64,000 nt of DNA from CAYVTZ01 sp964454685. GTDB taxonomy: Bacteria; Bacillota; Clostridia; Christensenellales; Christensenellaceae. Location: assembly GCA_964454685.1 (NCBI GenBank), contig CAYVTZ010000013.1, positions 17,221 through 81,220 on the forward strand, in the 5' to 3' direction. Below the pieces are notes generated by a model, which did not search any database, was not told the origin of the DNA, and saw only the letters and a program-made list of their open reading frames with translations. The translations under genes and the position numbers were made by a program. Positions 15,721 through 24,405 of the stretch are shown one piece after another; position 1 is the stretch's first letter; every line of letters starts with the position of its first letter.

Positions 15721-16494
15721 TTAAAATCTTCCGATTTCGCTCACTGTCTTGGCAAGCGATTCATCTACCATTTTGAGTATTCTCTGGTTGCTTTCATAGA
15801 CGCGGTTTGTGGTCAGCATGTCCGCCATTTCCCGTGCCAAATCCAGATTTGATCCCTCCAGCGCGCCCTGCACAATAGACGGATTGTTCATCACCTGAGG
15901 CGCTCCGCCTTCCACATTGAAGAGGTTGCCCCCTTCCTTGCGCAGCACGTTGTTGTTTTCAAACTGTACGATCTGCAACCGACCTACATTCTGATTATTC
16001 ACCGTCACCGTGCCGTCCGAACTGACTTTAAAGTTTCCCTGCGTGCCTACGTTAATCATGCCGCCGTTCTGCCCCGTCACATAGTAGCCTTCCTGCGTCA
16101 GCAGATTTCCGTTCAAATCCACTTGAAAATTGCCACTGCGGGTGTATCGGGTGCCTTGCGGCGTCTGCACCGTGAAAAATCCATTGCCGGCAATCGCAAG
16201 ATCGGTCGGCAAATTCGTAATCTGCATTGGACCCGAAGTAAAGTCTGTTGCCACACGGTCAATGTAGGTGCCCGTGTTGAGCGGCCCCACATAGGCATTG
16301 TTGTTCGTCGTAGTCGTACCGTTGGACGTCTTGTCATTGAGACGACTGATCAGCATATCGCCAAACGAACGCGTCACCACCTGGTCTTTTTTATATCCGA
16401 CTGTATCGCTGTTTGTCAGATTGTTGATCACCACATCCATTTTTGCACGCTGTGTCAACATTCCGGTTCCGGCAATATAGAAACTTCTAAGCAT
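15721..16494 (-). CDS. flgF: FlgF-type rod protein (FlhO-like)
   Basis: 257 residues. The signature here is MDVVINNLTNSDTVGYKKDQ, and the C-terminal helix is LEGSNLDLAREMADMLTTNRVYESNQRILK. The centre has DLAIAGNGFFTVQTPQGTRYTRSGNF, shared by FlgF, FlgG and FlgE. It is the first gene of the late unit behind the sigma-28 promoter at 16541-16569 and has GGAGG just before its ATG. The FlgF versus FlgG naming of the two tandem copies is by order and remains uncertain. Confidence 0.88.
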   Translation of the reverse strand: MLRSFYIAGTGMLTQRAKMDVVINNLTNSDTVGYKKDQVVTRSFGDMLISRLNDKTSNGTTTTNNNAYVGPLNTGTYIDRVATDFTSGPMQITNLPTDLAIAGNGFFTVQTPQGTRYTRSGNFQVDLNGNLLTQEGYYVTGQNGGMINVGTQGNFKVSSDGTVTVNNQNVGRLQIVQFENNNVLRKEGGNLFNVEGGAPQVMNNPSIVQGALEGSNLDLAREMADMLTTNRVYESNQRILKMVDESLAKTVSEIGRF

Positions 16495-16508
16495 TTTCGC
16501 CTCCTAAC

Positions 16509-16530
16509 AAGTGTGCACAGTCGCACACTT
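16509..16530 (-). promoter_or_regulatory. Leader hairpin upstream of flgF/flgG
   Basis: AAGTGTGC and GCACACTT form a perfect 8-bp stem around a 6-base loop, between the sigma-28 promoter and the GGAGG site of the flgF-like gene. No T-run follows, so it is not a terminator; it could stabilise the 5' end of the late mRNA. Confidence 0.6.
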
Positions 16531-16540
16531 CTATATTATA

Positions 16541-16569
16541 ATTATCGTTGCAAAACCTACCGGACTTTA
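16541..16569 (-). promoter_or_regulatory. Sigma-28 (FliA) promoter for the flgF-flgG-flgM-flgN-flgK-flgL unit
   Basis: On the minus strand TAAAGTCC (16562-16569), 13 bases, then ACGATAAT (16541-16548). Sequence and spacing match the sigma-28 consensus and the fliD promoter at 36901-36929. It starts just after the stop of the YlxL-like gene, so flgM and the junction proteins can be transcribed late. Confidence 0.8.
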
Positions 16570-16583
16570 GCATTTTAGCAGAT

Positions 16584-17093
16584 TTATTTATTCACTTTTG
16601 CAATAAAACGGATCTCCGCCTTGGAGATTGCCAACGCTTCCGCAATCTGATCTTCATTTTTTCCTTCTGCAAGCATACGCAGCACTTCCTGCGCGCATTT
16701 TGGCGCACTTTGCGACGCGGCGCTCACCTCCTGCGGTGGCGCGATCTCCACGCGGTTCACGGGCATCTGCTCCATTCGGGTCACATTACTCTGATAGATC
16801 ACATGGGAAGCTTCCGCACGGCGCTGCTCCCGCATCTCTTCCATTTTGCTTGCCTCAAATTCCAATTTCTTGTATTGTAATTCCAACGTCTCAGAAGTAT
16901 GCGCGATGTAATCCCGCAGCGAGTTCGCCATATCCTCGATTTCAAAATAAGTGACCATCAGTTTTTGCATTTTGTCTTCGTAATCCGTCTGCTTCTCCTT
17001 TTGCCGCTGGCTCCTCCATTTGAAAACCAATGCCAAAACGATAACCACAAGCGCGAATACAAACAATGCAAAAATATAATATTCCATGTTCAT
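16584..17093 (-). CDS. DUF6115/YlxL (SwrB)-like membrane-anchored protein
   Basis: 169 residues from ATG 17093, with GGAG 9 bases upstream. One N-terminal membrane helix (YIFALFVFALVVIVLALVFKW) is followed by a charged coiled coil to ~100 and a C-terminal helix-turn-helix-like tail (VLRMLAEGKNEDQIAEALAISKAEI). Position right after the sigma factor region matches ylxL (swrB) in Bacillus, where it promotes activation of the flagellar export apparatus. The tail probably faces the cytoplasm. Identity by position and layout is good, by sequence moderate. Confidence 0.78.
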   Translation of the reverse strand: MNMEYYIFALFVFALVVIVLALVFKWRSQRQKEKQTDYEDKMQKLMVTYFEIEDMANSLRDYIAHTSETLELQYKKLEFEASKMEEMREQRRAEASHVIYQSNVTRMEQMPVNRVEIAPPQEVSAASQSAPKCAQEVLRMLAEGKNEDQIAEALAISKAEIRFIAKVNK

Positions 17094-17113
17094 TCGCAAA
17101 CACTCCGCTCTGC

Positions 17114-17440
17114 CTATACGTTAATATCGATCGACATACCAAGCCCGTTTTCTTTCTTTCCTTCCACAGTCTCGATGTCGTCCTCCAGTTCCTCCCGCTC
17201 CTCCTGCTCGAAAAGCGCATGACCCTCCTTCTGGTTCTTCTGCTCCTTTTCGCGTCGCACCAGCGGCGTATCCTCGTCCTGCACATGCACGACCGATTCG
17301 CCCTCATGTTTGATCCGCACCTTCTCCATTTCCGCAATAAAATCCTTGCCTTGCTGCACATTGTTGTTCTGATCAGACATGTGCCGCGCATAGTCCAGCG
17401 ATTTATTGATCATGATTTGATTGTCGATTCCGCGTATCAT
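17114..17440 (-). CDS. Small charged protein of the fliA region, unknown function
   Basis: 108 residues behind GGAGG. It has no signal or membrane segment and is very rich in Glu, Lys and Asp (REKEQKNQKEGH, EEREELEDDIETVEGKK), so it is probably extended or coiled. It ends in SIDINV. Small proteins of this kind often sit between fliA and the YlxL-like gene in Clostridia, but I do not recognise a named family. A real gene is supported by the ribosome site and tight spacing on both sides (20 and 53 bases). Confidence 0.7.
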   Translation of the reverse strand: MIRGIDNQIMINKSLDYARHMSDQNNNVQQGKDFIAEMEKVRIKHEGESVVHVQDEDTPLVRREKEQKNQKEGHALFEQEEREELEDDIETVEGKKENGLGMSIDINV

Positions 17441-17493
17441 ATTATCCTCCCAAAAAACGGTCTGATGCTTGATGCGTCACCTTTGTTGTCCCA

Positions 17494-18309
17494 TTACAGC
17501 CGGGTGTGGATGTTCTCGTATTCCTCTTGATATCGCTTCACGATTTTGCCGATTGCCTGCTTGTGGATCTGCGAAATACGCGACTCCGTCAGCCCCATCA
17601 CTTCGGCAATTTCTCTCATTTTCAGTTCCTTTCGATAACATAAATCCAGCACCAGCCGTTCGTTTTCCGGCAGGCTGCGAATCATCGAAATCAATACCTC
17701 TCGCGCTTCCGTCTCCAGCAAAACCTTCTCCGGCATCATGCTGCCTTTGTCGTCCGCAAGGTCATAGGCAACATCCTTGGATGCGATTTCCGTATCACTA
17801 TGGTAGGAAATTCCGCCAATCATGTCCTCAAAGTGCATCAGACTGTATTGATAGTCGTTCAAGACAATTTTTTTAACTTTTTCCACCGGCATGTTCAAGC
17901 GTTCTGCCAGTTCTTCATATTCCGGTGAGCGGTTTAACTCCGCACTCAATTCCTCGCTCGCCTGGCGCAACAACTTGATCTCCTTGCGCATGGCGCTGGG
18001 GATCCAATCCTGCTGGCGCATGTAGTCTAAAATCGCTCCGCGAATGCGCACCTGCGCATAAGTTTCAAAGCGAATATTACGCATTACGTCGAATTTTCCG
18101 ACTGCATCCATCAAGCCTAAAACGCCACTGCTGATCAAGTCGTCATAATCCCGGAAGGTTGACTGATACAAAGGCGACATTCTTAAAACAATCGGCTTAA
18201 CGAGATATAAATAATGCTCTACCAGTTTGTTGCTATTCTCGACTGTGGGATCTTTTTTATATTCCGCCCACAGTTCTTGAGCCTCCTGCTCTCTCTGCTT
18301 ATGATCCAC
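17494..18309 (-). CDS. fliA: RNA polymerase sigma factor FliA (sigma-28/SigD)
   Basis: 271 residues from a GTG at 18309 that has GGAGG 10 bases upstream; the frame is open further but the extra residues are not sigma-like. Region 2 shows YDDLISSGVLGLMDAVGKFD and FETYAQVRIRGAILDYMRQQDW, which bind core enzyme and the -10 element. Region 4 shows LPENERLVLDLCYRKELKMREIAEVMGLTESRISQIHKQA, with the helix-turn-helix for the -35. It directs late flagellar transcription and is held by FlgM. Matching promoters are seen at 16541-16569, 36901-36929 and probably 62092-62119. Confidence 0.96.
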   Translation of the reverse strand: MDHKQREQEAQELWAEYKKDPTVENSNKLVEHYLYLVKPIVLRMSPLYQSTFRDYDDLISSGVLGLMDAVGKFDVMRNIRFETYAQVRIRGAILDYMRQQDWIPSAMRKEIKLLRQASEELSAELNRSPEYEELAERLNMPVEKVKKIVLNDYQYSLMHFEDMIGGISYHSDTEIASKDVAYDLADDKGSMMPEKVLLETEAREVLISMIRSLPENERLVLDLCYRKELKMREIAEVMGLTESRISQIHKQAIGKIVKRYQEEYENIHTRL

Positions 18310-18358
18310 TCTTTCGCATCCTCCGATCCGGCATACACTGCCCGGCAAGTCAGCGCGG

Positions 18359-18997
18359 TCACTTATGCGTCTGCAATCTGTATATATGCTGTCGAATTCG
18401 CTTGGAAATCCTGCGTTCCATGTCCACAAACATGCACCCGATTCGATACATCCATATCTGATCCGAATCCATGTGCTCAATCACGCGCACCACACGCGCC
18501 GGCACGATATAGTATTCCGAAAGCAACAACAGTCTGCATTGTATTGTATCGCCGCGCGTAAATTTCTGCTCTGATGCAAAGCCGATTCCCGTGTCCGAGA
18601 TGTCGATGCCACGGCAGGGCACCCATTCGCTCTCCGGCGTGGTAACCGCCCGCACCTCCAAATCGAAAAGCGATTCCAAGCGAAAGGAGGAACGCAGTTC
18701 CACCGAAACCGGCGGCACCGTCACCAAAAGCTTGGTGCACCGCAACCCACCTTGAATGATTGCATCCCCCATAATCCTGCATTTGAACAAGTAGATCGCT
18801 CCGCGGATCTTCACCTTGCCCGACAAAATTTTATCGAAATATCCCTCCGCATTGGATAGATTTGCAATGCTGCTCACGTATATCACACGATCGTCAACAT
18901 GCTCAATGTACGAAAAAACTGAATCGAGTTGATCTTTAAACAGCTCAACTTGCCTGCCCGGCTCGAATATCGTTTTTCCGCTAATGCTCTGCTCCAT
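18359..18997 (-). CDS. PilZ-domain c-di-GMP receptor, flagellar brake type (YcgR/MotI-like)
   Basis: 212 residues. The N-terminal half (~1-98) is the YcgR-N-like domain, ending VSVELR. The PilZ domain has both c-di-GMP motifs: R102SSFR106 (RxxxR) and D132ISDTG137 (DxSxxG). It should bind cyclic di-GMP and slow or uncouple the motor through the stator, as MotI does in Bacillus. It starts 2 bases after flhG ends, and its stop is 49 bases ahead of the fliA start. No GGDEF cyclase is in the window, so the second messenger must come from elsewhere. Confidence 0.9.
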   Translation of the reverse strand: MEQSISGKTIFEPGRQVELFKDQLDSVFSYIEHVDDRVIYVSSIANLSNAEGYFDKILSGKVKIRGAIYLFKCRIMGDAIIQGGLRCTKLLVTVPPVSVELRSSFRLESLFDLEVRAVTTPESEWVPCRGIDISDTGIGFASEQKFTRGDTIQCRLLLLSEYYIVPARVVRVIEHMDSDQIWMYRIGCMFVDMERRISKRIRQHIYRLQTHK

Positions 18998-18999
18998 TT

Positions 19000-19881
19000 C
19001 TACCTCGCTCCCTTTGCCAAACGTTCAAAAAACTTTCTGATACCCTTTTCCTTATTTTTCCGCGGCGTTTTTGTGACCTCATGCGCAATTTTGCGGAACA
19101 GGTCAGCCGTATAACTATTCGGATTTTGCAGTACATACGGCACCATCGCCGCAATCGACTCCCGCATTTTGGAGTCATTGACAATGTATCCCAGCATCCC
19201 AATCGGATAATCCAAATGCTTTTGCACCACATTCGCAAAGTTTTGATAGGTGTTGTGCGCCTCCTGCACGGAAAACACCTTGTTGATCAGCGCGCTCATC
19301 ATCGGCTTTTCTTCCAGTTCCTGCGCCGTTTTCACCACCACAAAACTGTCTAAAATCGACGTAGGCTCCGGCGTCATCACCAAAATGGTCTGATCGCTCG
19401 CGTCAATCATACGCAAAATGTTGTTGTTCATGCCCGCTCCCGTATCAAAGATGATGTAGTCCATCTCGTCCTCCAGCGTCAACAGCTGAGAAACGATTTC
19501 CTCCATCTGTTCCTCGCCCAGCTTTAACAGCTCGGTCACGCCGGATCCGCCCGAAATGTACCAGACATCCGGGAAGCATTGCTCCATCACTTCATCCAGC
19601 GTTTTTTCGCCGCGCACCACATGCTCCAGCGAATATGGCGCGTTTTTGCCCAACATGATGTTCACATTCGACAGTCCAAAGTCCCCGTCGATCAAAATAA
19701 CTTTTTTGCCGCATTGTGAAAGTGCCAGCGCAAAATTGACCGCAAAGGACGTCTTGCCGACGCCGCCCTTTCCGCTTGTCACACAAAAGGTATACGCCTT
19801 AGGCGATTTTGCTTTATTCGGTTGTGCAGCGTTGCCCAGTGCCTCCTGGACACGCTCCTGAAGCCGTTCTGCCTGATTCAT
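19000..19881 (-). CDS. flhG: FlhG (YlxH), MinD-type ATPase controlling flagellar number
   Basis: 293 residues from ATG 19881 with GGAG 10 bases upstream. The deviant Walker A is VTSGKGGVGKTSFAVN, followed by ILIDGDFGLSNVNIMLG and YIIFDTGAGMNNNIL. The N-terminal MNQAERLQERVQ helix fits the FlhF-activating segment of the family. FlhG sets flagellar number and stimulates the FlhF GTPase. The C-terminal ~25 residues are basic (RKNKEKGIRKFFERLAKG), which may contact the membrane. It follows flhF by 7 bases. Confidence 0.93.
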   Translation of the reverse strand: MNQAERLQERVQEALGNAAQPNKAKSPKAYTFCVTSGKGGVGKTSFAVNFALALSQCGKKVILIDGDFGLSNVNIMLGKNAPYSLEHVVRGEKTLDEVMEQCFPDVWYISGGSGVTELLKLGEEQMEEIVSQLLTLEDEMDYIIFDTGAGMNNNILRMIDASDQTILVMTPEPTSILDSFVVVKTAQELEEKPMMSALINKVFSVQEAHNTYQNFANVVQKHLDYPIGMLGYIVNDSKMRESIAAMVPYVLQNPNSYTADLFRKIAHEVTKTPRKNKEKGIRKFFERLAKGAR

Positions 19882-19888
19882 ACTTTGA

Positions 19889-21028
19889 TTACTCCAATAC
19901 AGACTCAACCACATCCTGCGTTGAGATTATTGCAATATCATCCGGCACATTTTGTCCTGACGTGTAATATGAGATCGGCATGCCGCTGAACTTTGCCGCG
20001 TTTAAAATAACTCCCTTTTTAGATACTTCGTCCATTTTTGTAATAATAATACTATATTTCTTTAAAAATTTATAATGATCGATGGTTTTTTTCATGACCT
20101 TGTCCGCTGTCGATGCACAAAGGGTGATGTAAATATCCTCAATTTTCCCCATGGAAACCAGCTTTGCCACATCCATGCGATATTCCTTGTCGTCGGAAAG
20201 TTTTCCCGCCGTATCCACCAAAACAATGTCTTTGTCTTTGAATGCTTCCAGCGCGTCTTTGATTTCGGTAGGCTTGTAAATCGTGATAAAATCTGTTTTC
20301 AGAATATCACAGTATGCCTTTAAGTGCTCCTGTGCCGCCACTCGAAAAGAGTCCGCATTGATCACGCCCACATTCAATTTTTCCTGATACACCAGCAAAT
20401 ACGCCAGCTTGACCAGCGTGGTGGTCTTTCCCACTCCGGTAGGGCCAATCAGCATCACAACCTTCTGCTTGTACTTGGTTGCCTTGATTGTGTTCGGCTT
20501 ACCAATCATGTCTGCGATCATGCTCTTTGCAATGTCGCCGGGGCTTTCCTTCTTCACCATGCAGACTTCCTGCGTCTCGGCACAAATTTCGTCCGCGATC
20601 TCTGCATTCACATCGTTTTCCGTCAGTCTGGTATACACCTCCATGATCTCAGGCGTATAGCGCTTACTGGACGCGTCTCCGTTGACCCGCTTGGTCAACT
20701 GCTCAATCATGGTCTTTAATTCGTCAATGCGCTCATTGACTCCATCATTATTTTTTGTAAGCACAACCGGCTCACGCACAAAGGCAGGCTGCTCCGCCTG
20801 CTGGTTCATTGCGGAGCGAAAAGTTACAGGGTTGCTGGCGGGCTGCTTCGGCTTTTTTTCGTCATAGCCTGCAATCACTTCCAGTTCCTTTTTTGAGAAC
20901 AAGCCCAAAAATCCCTTTTTTTTGCGCACTTGTCTGCTGCTCAAAATCACCGCATCCGGCCCGATTTCTTTTTTGATCATCTGCATCGCTTCCGACATGT
21001 CCGCGACGCGAAATGTTTTCAAGTTCAT
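19889..21028 (-). CDS. flhF: FlhF, SRP-type GTPase for flagellar placement
   Basis: 379 residues. An N-terminal B domain (MNLKTFRVADMSEAMQMIKKEIG) with a long linker precedes the NG domain: G1 IGPTGVGKTTTLVKLAYLL, G2/G3 DTAGKLSDDKEYRMD, G4 ITKMDEVSKKG. It is related to Ffh and FtsY and recruits early basal-body parts to the pole or insertion site. The usual DTAGR is DTAGK here, a mild change. GTP hydrolysis is stimulated by FlhG, encoded next. Confidence 0.94.
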   Translation of the reverse strand: MNLKTFRVADMSEAMQMIKKEIGPDAVILSSRQVRKKKGFLGLFSKKELEVIAGYDEKKPKQPASNPVTFRSAMNQQAEQPAFVREPVVLTKNNDGVNERIDELKTMIEQLTKRVNGDASSKRYTPEIMEVYTRLTENDVNAEIADEICAETQEVCMVKKESPGDIAKSMIADMIGKPNTIKATKYKQKVVMLIGPTGVGKTTTLVKLAYLLVYQEKLNVGVINADSFRVAAQEHLKAYCDILKTDFITIYKPTEIKDALEAFKDKDIVLVDTAGKLSDDKEYRMDVAKLVSMGKIEDIYITLCASTADKVMKKTIDHYKFLKKYSIIITKMDEVSKKGVILNAAKFSGMPISYYTSGQNVPDDIAIISTQDVVESVLE

Positions 21029-21085
21029 GAGCGCTAATCCTTTCTCGTCCTAAGATTCCGTTACGCTGTGCCTGCTGCTTGCGCC

Positions 21086-23125
21086 TTACACCCCAATAAT
21101 GCCATCTGAAAAGACTTCAACATAGTTTTCTAGTTCGTTGTACGACAGTACGATCAAATCCGGCACCATCGATGATGTAATCAGCTTAAACTGCCGTCGT
21201 ACCAGCGGCGAGGTGAGCACGATCGGCGTGATACCTCTTTGGTTCATATCCTCGATGATGTCACGCAGCTTATTGTAAATGCGCTGCATCTCATCCTGCG
21301 TCAGAGCCACAAAAGTTCCCTGCTCTGTCTGCTTTGTTTTCTCTGCAATCAAGTTTTCCAAGGCAGGATCCAACGTAATCACACGCGCGCGATCGTCCGG
21401 CACAAACCGTTTGGAAATCAAGCGACACAGGCTTTTGCGCACATATTCGGTCAGTAATTCCGGGTCGCGCACCATAGCGCCGTGATCCGCCAGTGTCTCT
21501 AGTATGGTACCCATGTCGCGGATGGGCACATTTTCCCGCAGCAGATTTGCCAGCACCTTCTGCACTTCGCCCAATGAGAATATTTTAGGCACCGTCTCAT
21601 CCACCAACGCAGGCTGCGTGGTTTTGAGGTTGTCGATCAATGTCTGCACCTGCTGGCGCGTCAGCAGTTCCGCACAATGACGCTTGATGGTCTCTGTCAA
21701 ATGCGTCGCAATCACGGAAGGTGCGTCCACAGTGGTGTATCCCAGCAGCTCTGCCTTCTCCCGTTCGCTCTCCATGACCCATACCGCAGGCAATCCAAAG
21801 GTCGGCTCCGTCGTCTCAATGCCTGTAAGCTTGCCCTTGACTTCACTGGTGGTCAATGCCAACACATGATCCAGCATAACTTCGCCTTTGGCAACCTCCA
21901 CGCCTTTGATCTTGATGACATATTCGTTCGTACTGAGCTGAATGTTGTCCCGAATGCGAATCACGGGCACAATGATACCCATGTCGATCGCGCACTGCCG
22001 CCGTATCATAACCACGCGTTCCAAAAGGTCTCCCCCTTGGCTTGCATCCACCAGCGGCACCAGCCCGTAGCCCAGTTCAATCCCAATCAATTCCACGGAC
22101 AACAGCGACGTCACATTCTCCGGCTTGCGCTTTTCACGCGCCGCCTCCAACGCCTTGTCCTCCTCGATTGCCGGAACCACAACCTTTGCCTTGGAACGGA
22201 TGAGCACAATCCCTACCGTTAAAATCAGTCCTGCGATCACGTAAATCGGCAGCTTCGGCAGCCCCGGTATAAAGCCGATGGCAATAATCATCACGCCTAA
22301 GATGAGGAGAATACCCGGCTGCGCAGTCAACTGCTTGATTAAATCGCGTCCAAGGTTGTCCTCGGATGCCGCGCGCGTCACGATGATGCCGGTCGCCGTG
22401 GAAATCATCAGCGCCGGAATCTGGCTGACCAGTCCGTCACCGATGGTCGCCGTCGTATAGGTCTGCAAGATTTCGTCCATGGGCACGCCCTCGCCGGACA
22501 TGGATCCAATGATGATACCGCCCACAATATTCACCAGCATAATCAAAATGCCTACGATCGCGTCGCCTTTTACAAATTTACTGGAACCGTCCATTGCGCC
22601 GTAAAAGTCCGCCTCACGCGAAATCTTTTCTCGGCGCTCCTTTGCCTGCGTCTCATTGATCAATCCGGAGTTAAGATCCGCGTCGATGGCCATTTGCTTG
22701 CCGGGCATTGCATCCAATGTGAAGCGCGCGGAAACCTCCGCTACGCGCTCTGCGCCCTTTGTGATTACCACAAACTGAATCACGATGATGATAATAAAGA
22801 TAATGATTCCTACCACGATGTTACTGCCGGTGGCAAAGCTGCCAAAAGCAGTGATTACGGTTCCCGCCTGACCGCCGTTGCCCAAAATCAAGCGCGTTGA
22901 AGCGATGTTTAGGCCTAGGCGGAACAATGTCAAAATCAGCAGCAGCGAGGGGAAAACAGAAAATTCCAGCGCCTCACGCACATAAAGCGTCATCAGCAAC
23001 ACCATCAAAGATGTCGAAATGTTGAGTACCAGAAAAACGTCCAACATGGTCGGCGGAATTGGTAATATGATCAGTAATACGACCAGCAACACCACTCCGG
23101 CTATCAGAGCGTCCTTAATCTTCAT
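21086..23125 (-). CDS. flhA: FlhA, export gate protein of the flagellar type III secretion system
   Basis: 679 residues. The first ~310 residues hold eight membrane helices with the conserved FLVLNISTSLMVLLMTLYVRE and LFRLGLNIASTRLIL motifs; the FHIPEP-type cytoplasmic loop includes DAMPGKQMAIDADLNSG. The large C-terminal domain binds chaperone-substrate complexes. FlhA forms the nonameric ring of the gate. GAGGT precedes the ATG. The 211-base gap to flhB is the largest inside the export-gate genes. Confidence 0.97.
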   Translation of the reverse strand: MKIKDALIAGVVLLVVLLIILPIPPTMLDVFLVLNISTSLMVLLMTLYVREALEFSVFPSLLLILTLFRLGLNIASTRLILGNGGQAGTVITAFGSFATGSNIVVGIIIFIIIIVIQFVVITKGAERVAEVSARFTLDAMPGKQMAIDADLNSGLINETQAKERREKISREADFYGAMDGSSKFVKGDAIVGILIMLVNIVGGIIIGSMSGEGVPMDEILQTYTTATIGDGLVSQIPALMISTATGIIVTRAASEDNLGRDLIKQLTAQPGILLILGVMIIAIGFIPGLPKLPIYVIAGLILTVGIVLIRSKAKVVVPAIEEDKALEAAREKRKPENVTSLLSVELIGIELGYGLVPLVDASQGGDLLERVVMIRRQCAIDMGIIVPVIRIRDNIQLSTNEYVIKIKGVEVAKGEVMLDHVLALTTSEVKGKLTGIETTEPTFGLPAVWVMESEREKAELLGYTTVDAPSVIATHLTETIKRHCAELLTRQQVQTLIDNLKTTQPALVDETVPKIFSLGEVQKVLANLLRENVPIRDMGTILETLADHGAMVRDPELLTEYVRKSLCRLISKRFVPDDRARVITLDPALENLIAEKTKQTEQGTFVALTQDEMQRIYNKLRDIIEDMNQRGITPIVLTSPLVRRQFKLITSSMVPDLIVLSYNELENYVEVFSDGIIGV

Positions 23126-23228
23126 CCATAACCTCTATCTGTCTCAAACTTATTGTAATCATGGTTTGTTGCAGCGCGATGCCGGATTATTCCACTTCCC
23201 GTTCAACGCGCCATGCAAACTTCTTTCT

Positions 23229-23257
23229 ATTATCTCATATTTCGGGCTATCCGTGAA
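23229..23257 (-). promoter_or_regulatory. Possible internal sigma-A promoter before flhA
   Basis: In the 211-base gap between flhB and flhA the minus strand has TTCACG (23252-23257), 17 bases, GATAAT (23229-23234) with a TGA just ahead. The fit is modest; nothing else is recognisable in the gap. Confidence 0.3.
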
Positions 23258-23336
23258 GCCCCCTCGCGCATTTTCCCGCAGTTTGTTTCTTTTTTCAAAA
23301 TCCAACACGTTCCAAAGCCTTGCTCCGCGCACATTC

Positions 23337-24404
23337 TCATCTTCTTTTTTTGCGGAATACCTGCGCTAAAATCTCGGCTACCACCTGATACATCTCCACC
23401 GGGATTTGATCTCCCACTTCGCACATCGCGTACAAACTGCGTGCCAATGTCACATTTTCCACCACTTCAATCGCGTTTTGCGACGCAACTTCTTTAATTT
23501 TCAGTGCGATATGATCCACGCCTTTTGCCGTAACAACCGGGGCGTTGCCCCGCTTCTCGTCATATTTCAAGGCAACCGCATAATGCGTCGGGTTTGTGAT
23601 TACCACATCCGCATCCGGCACGCTCTGCATCATACGCATCATCGCCATTTGGCGTTGCTTTTGACGTATCTTGCCTTTGATCTGCGGATCACCTTCCTGC
23701 TGCTTCATTTCCATGCGCACTTCATATTTGGTCATCATCAGGTCTTTTTCAAATTTCCTGCGCTGAAAGATGTAGTCCAGCATGGCAATCGCCGCAAGAA
23801 ACAGCATAATTTTAAACCCTGCATTGAAAATCAGTTCCGCAATCTGTAAGATGGATGCCTTCCACCCTTCTGTCAACATCATAGAGAATGCAGGCAAGTC
23901 AGCGTTGATTTCCGTATAAATGATAATGCCGATCACCGCAATCTTCATGATTGCTTTCATCAGCTCAAACAGCGTCCGCATAGAGAACATGCGCTTGAAC
24001 CCTTCCAGCATGTTCACGCGGCTCAGCTTAGGCTCCAATGCCTTCGTGCTGAACAGAAAACCCGTTTGCACCATGTTTACAACCACCGCCGCCACCACAG
24101 CAATCACTAAAATCGGCAGCATAATCTGTAAAAAGCCAAGCACCATAGCTTGCCCTACCACAGCAAAATTGCTTGTGTTCAGCTGATCCATGGACATATG
24201 CTGCCCGGACAAAAAGCTGGCGGAGAACCGCATCAAATTTTCAGCAATCATCGGCGTCAAAAATTTCAGCGATGCAAACATAATCAGCATGGCGCCCGTC
24301 ATGACCACTTCGTTGCTCTTTAAAACCTGCCCGCGCTCTCTGGCATCCTGCCTTCGTTTGGGGGTTGCGCTTTCTGTCTTTTCGCCGCTACTGTTTTCCG
24401 CCAT
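23337..24404 (-). CDS. flhB: FlhB, export gate protein and substrate-specificity switch
   Basis: 355 residues: four membrane helices in the first ~210 residues, a linker, then the cytoplasmic domain with the self-cleavage site Asn271-Pro-Thr-His (VVITNPTHYAVALKYD). Cleavage between Asn and Pro, together with FliK, switches export from rod/hook to filament substrates. The ATG follows the fliR stop by 1 base. A separate small protein homologous to only its C-domain is encoded at 39790-40077. Confidence 0.97.
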   Translation of the reverse strand: MAENSSGEKTESATPKRRQDARERGQVLKSNEVVMTGAMLIMFASLKFLTPMIAENLMRFSASFLSGQHMSMDQLNTSNFAVVGQAMVLGFLQIMLPILVIAVVAAVVVNMVQTGFLFSTKALEPKLSRVNMLEGFKRMFSMRTLFELMKAIMKIAVIGIIIYTEINADLPAFSMMLTEGWKASILQIAELIFNAGFKIMLFLAAIAMLDYIFQRRKFEKDLMMTKYEVRMEMKQQEGDPQIKGKIRQKQRQMAMMRMMQSVPDADVVITNPTHYAVALKYDEKRGNAPVVTAKGVDHIALKIKEVASQNAIEVVENVTLARSLYAMCEVGDQIPVEMYQVVAEILAQVFRKKRR

Positions 24405-24405
24405 A

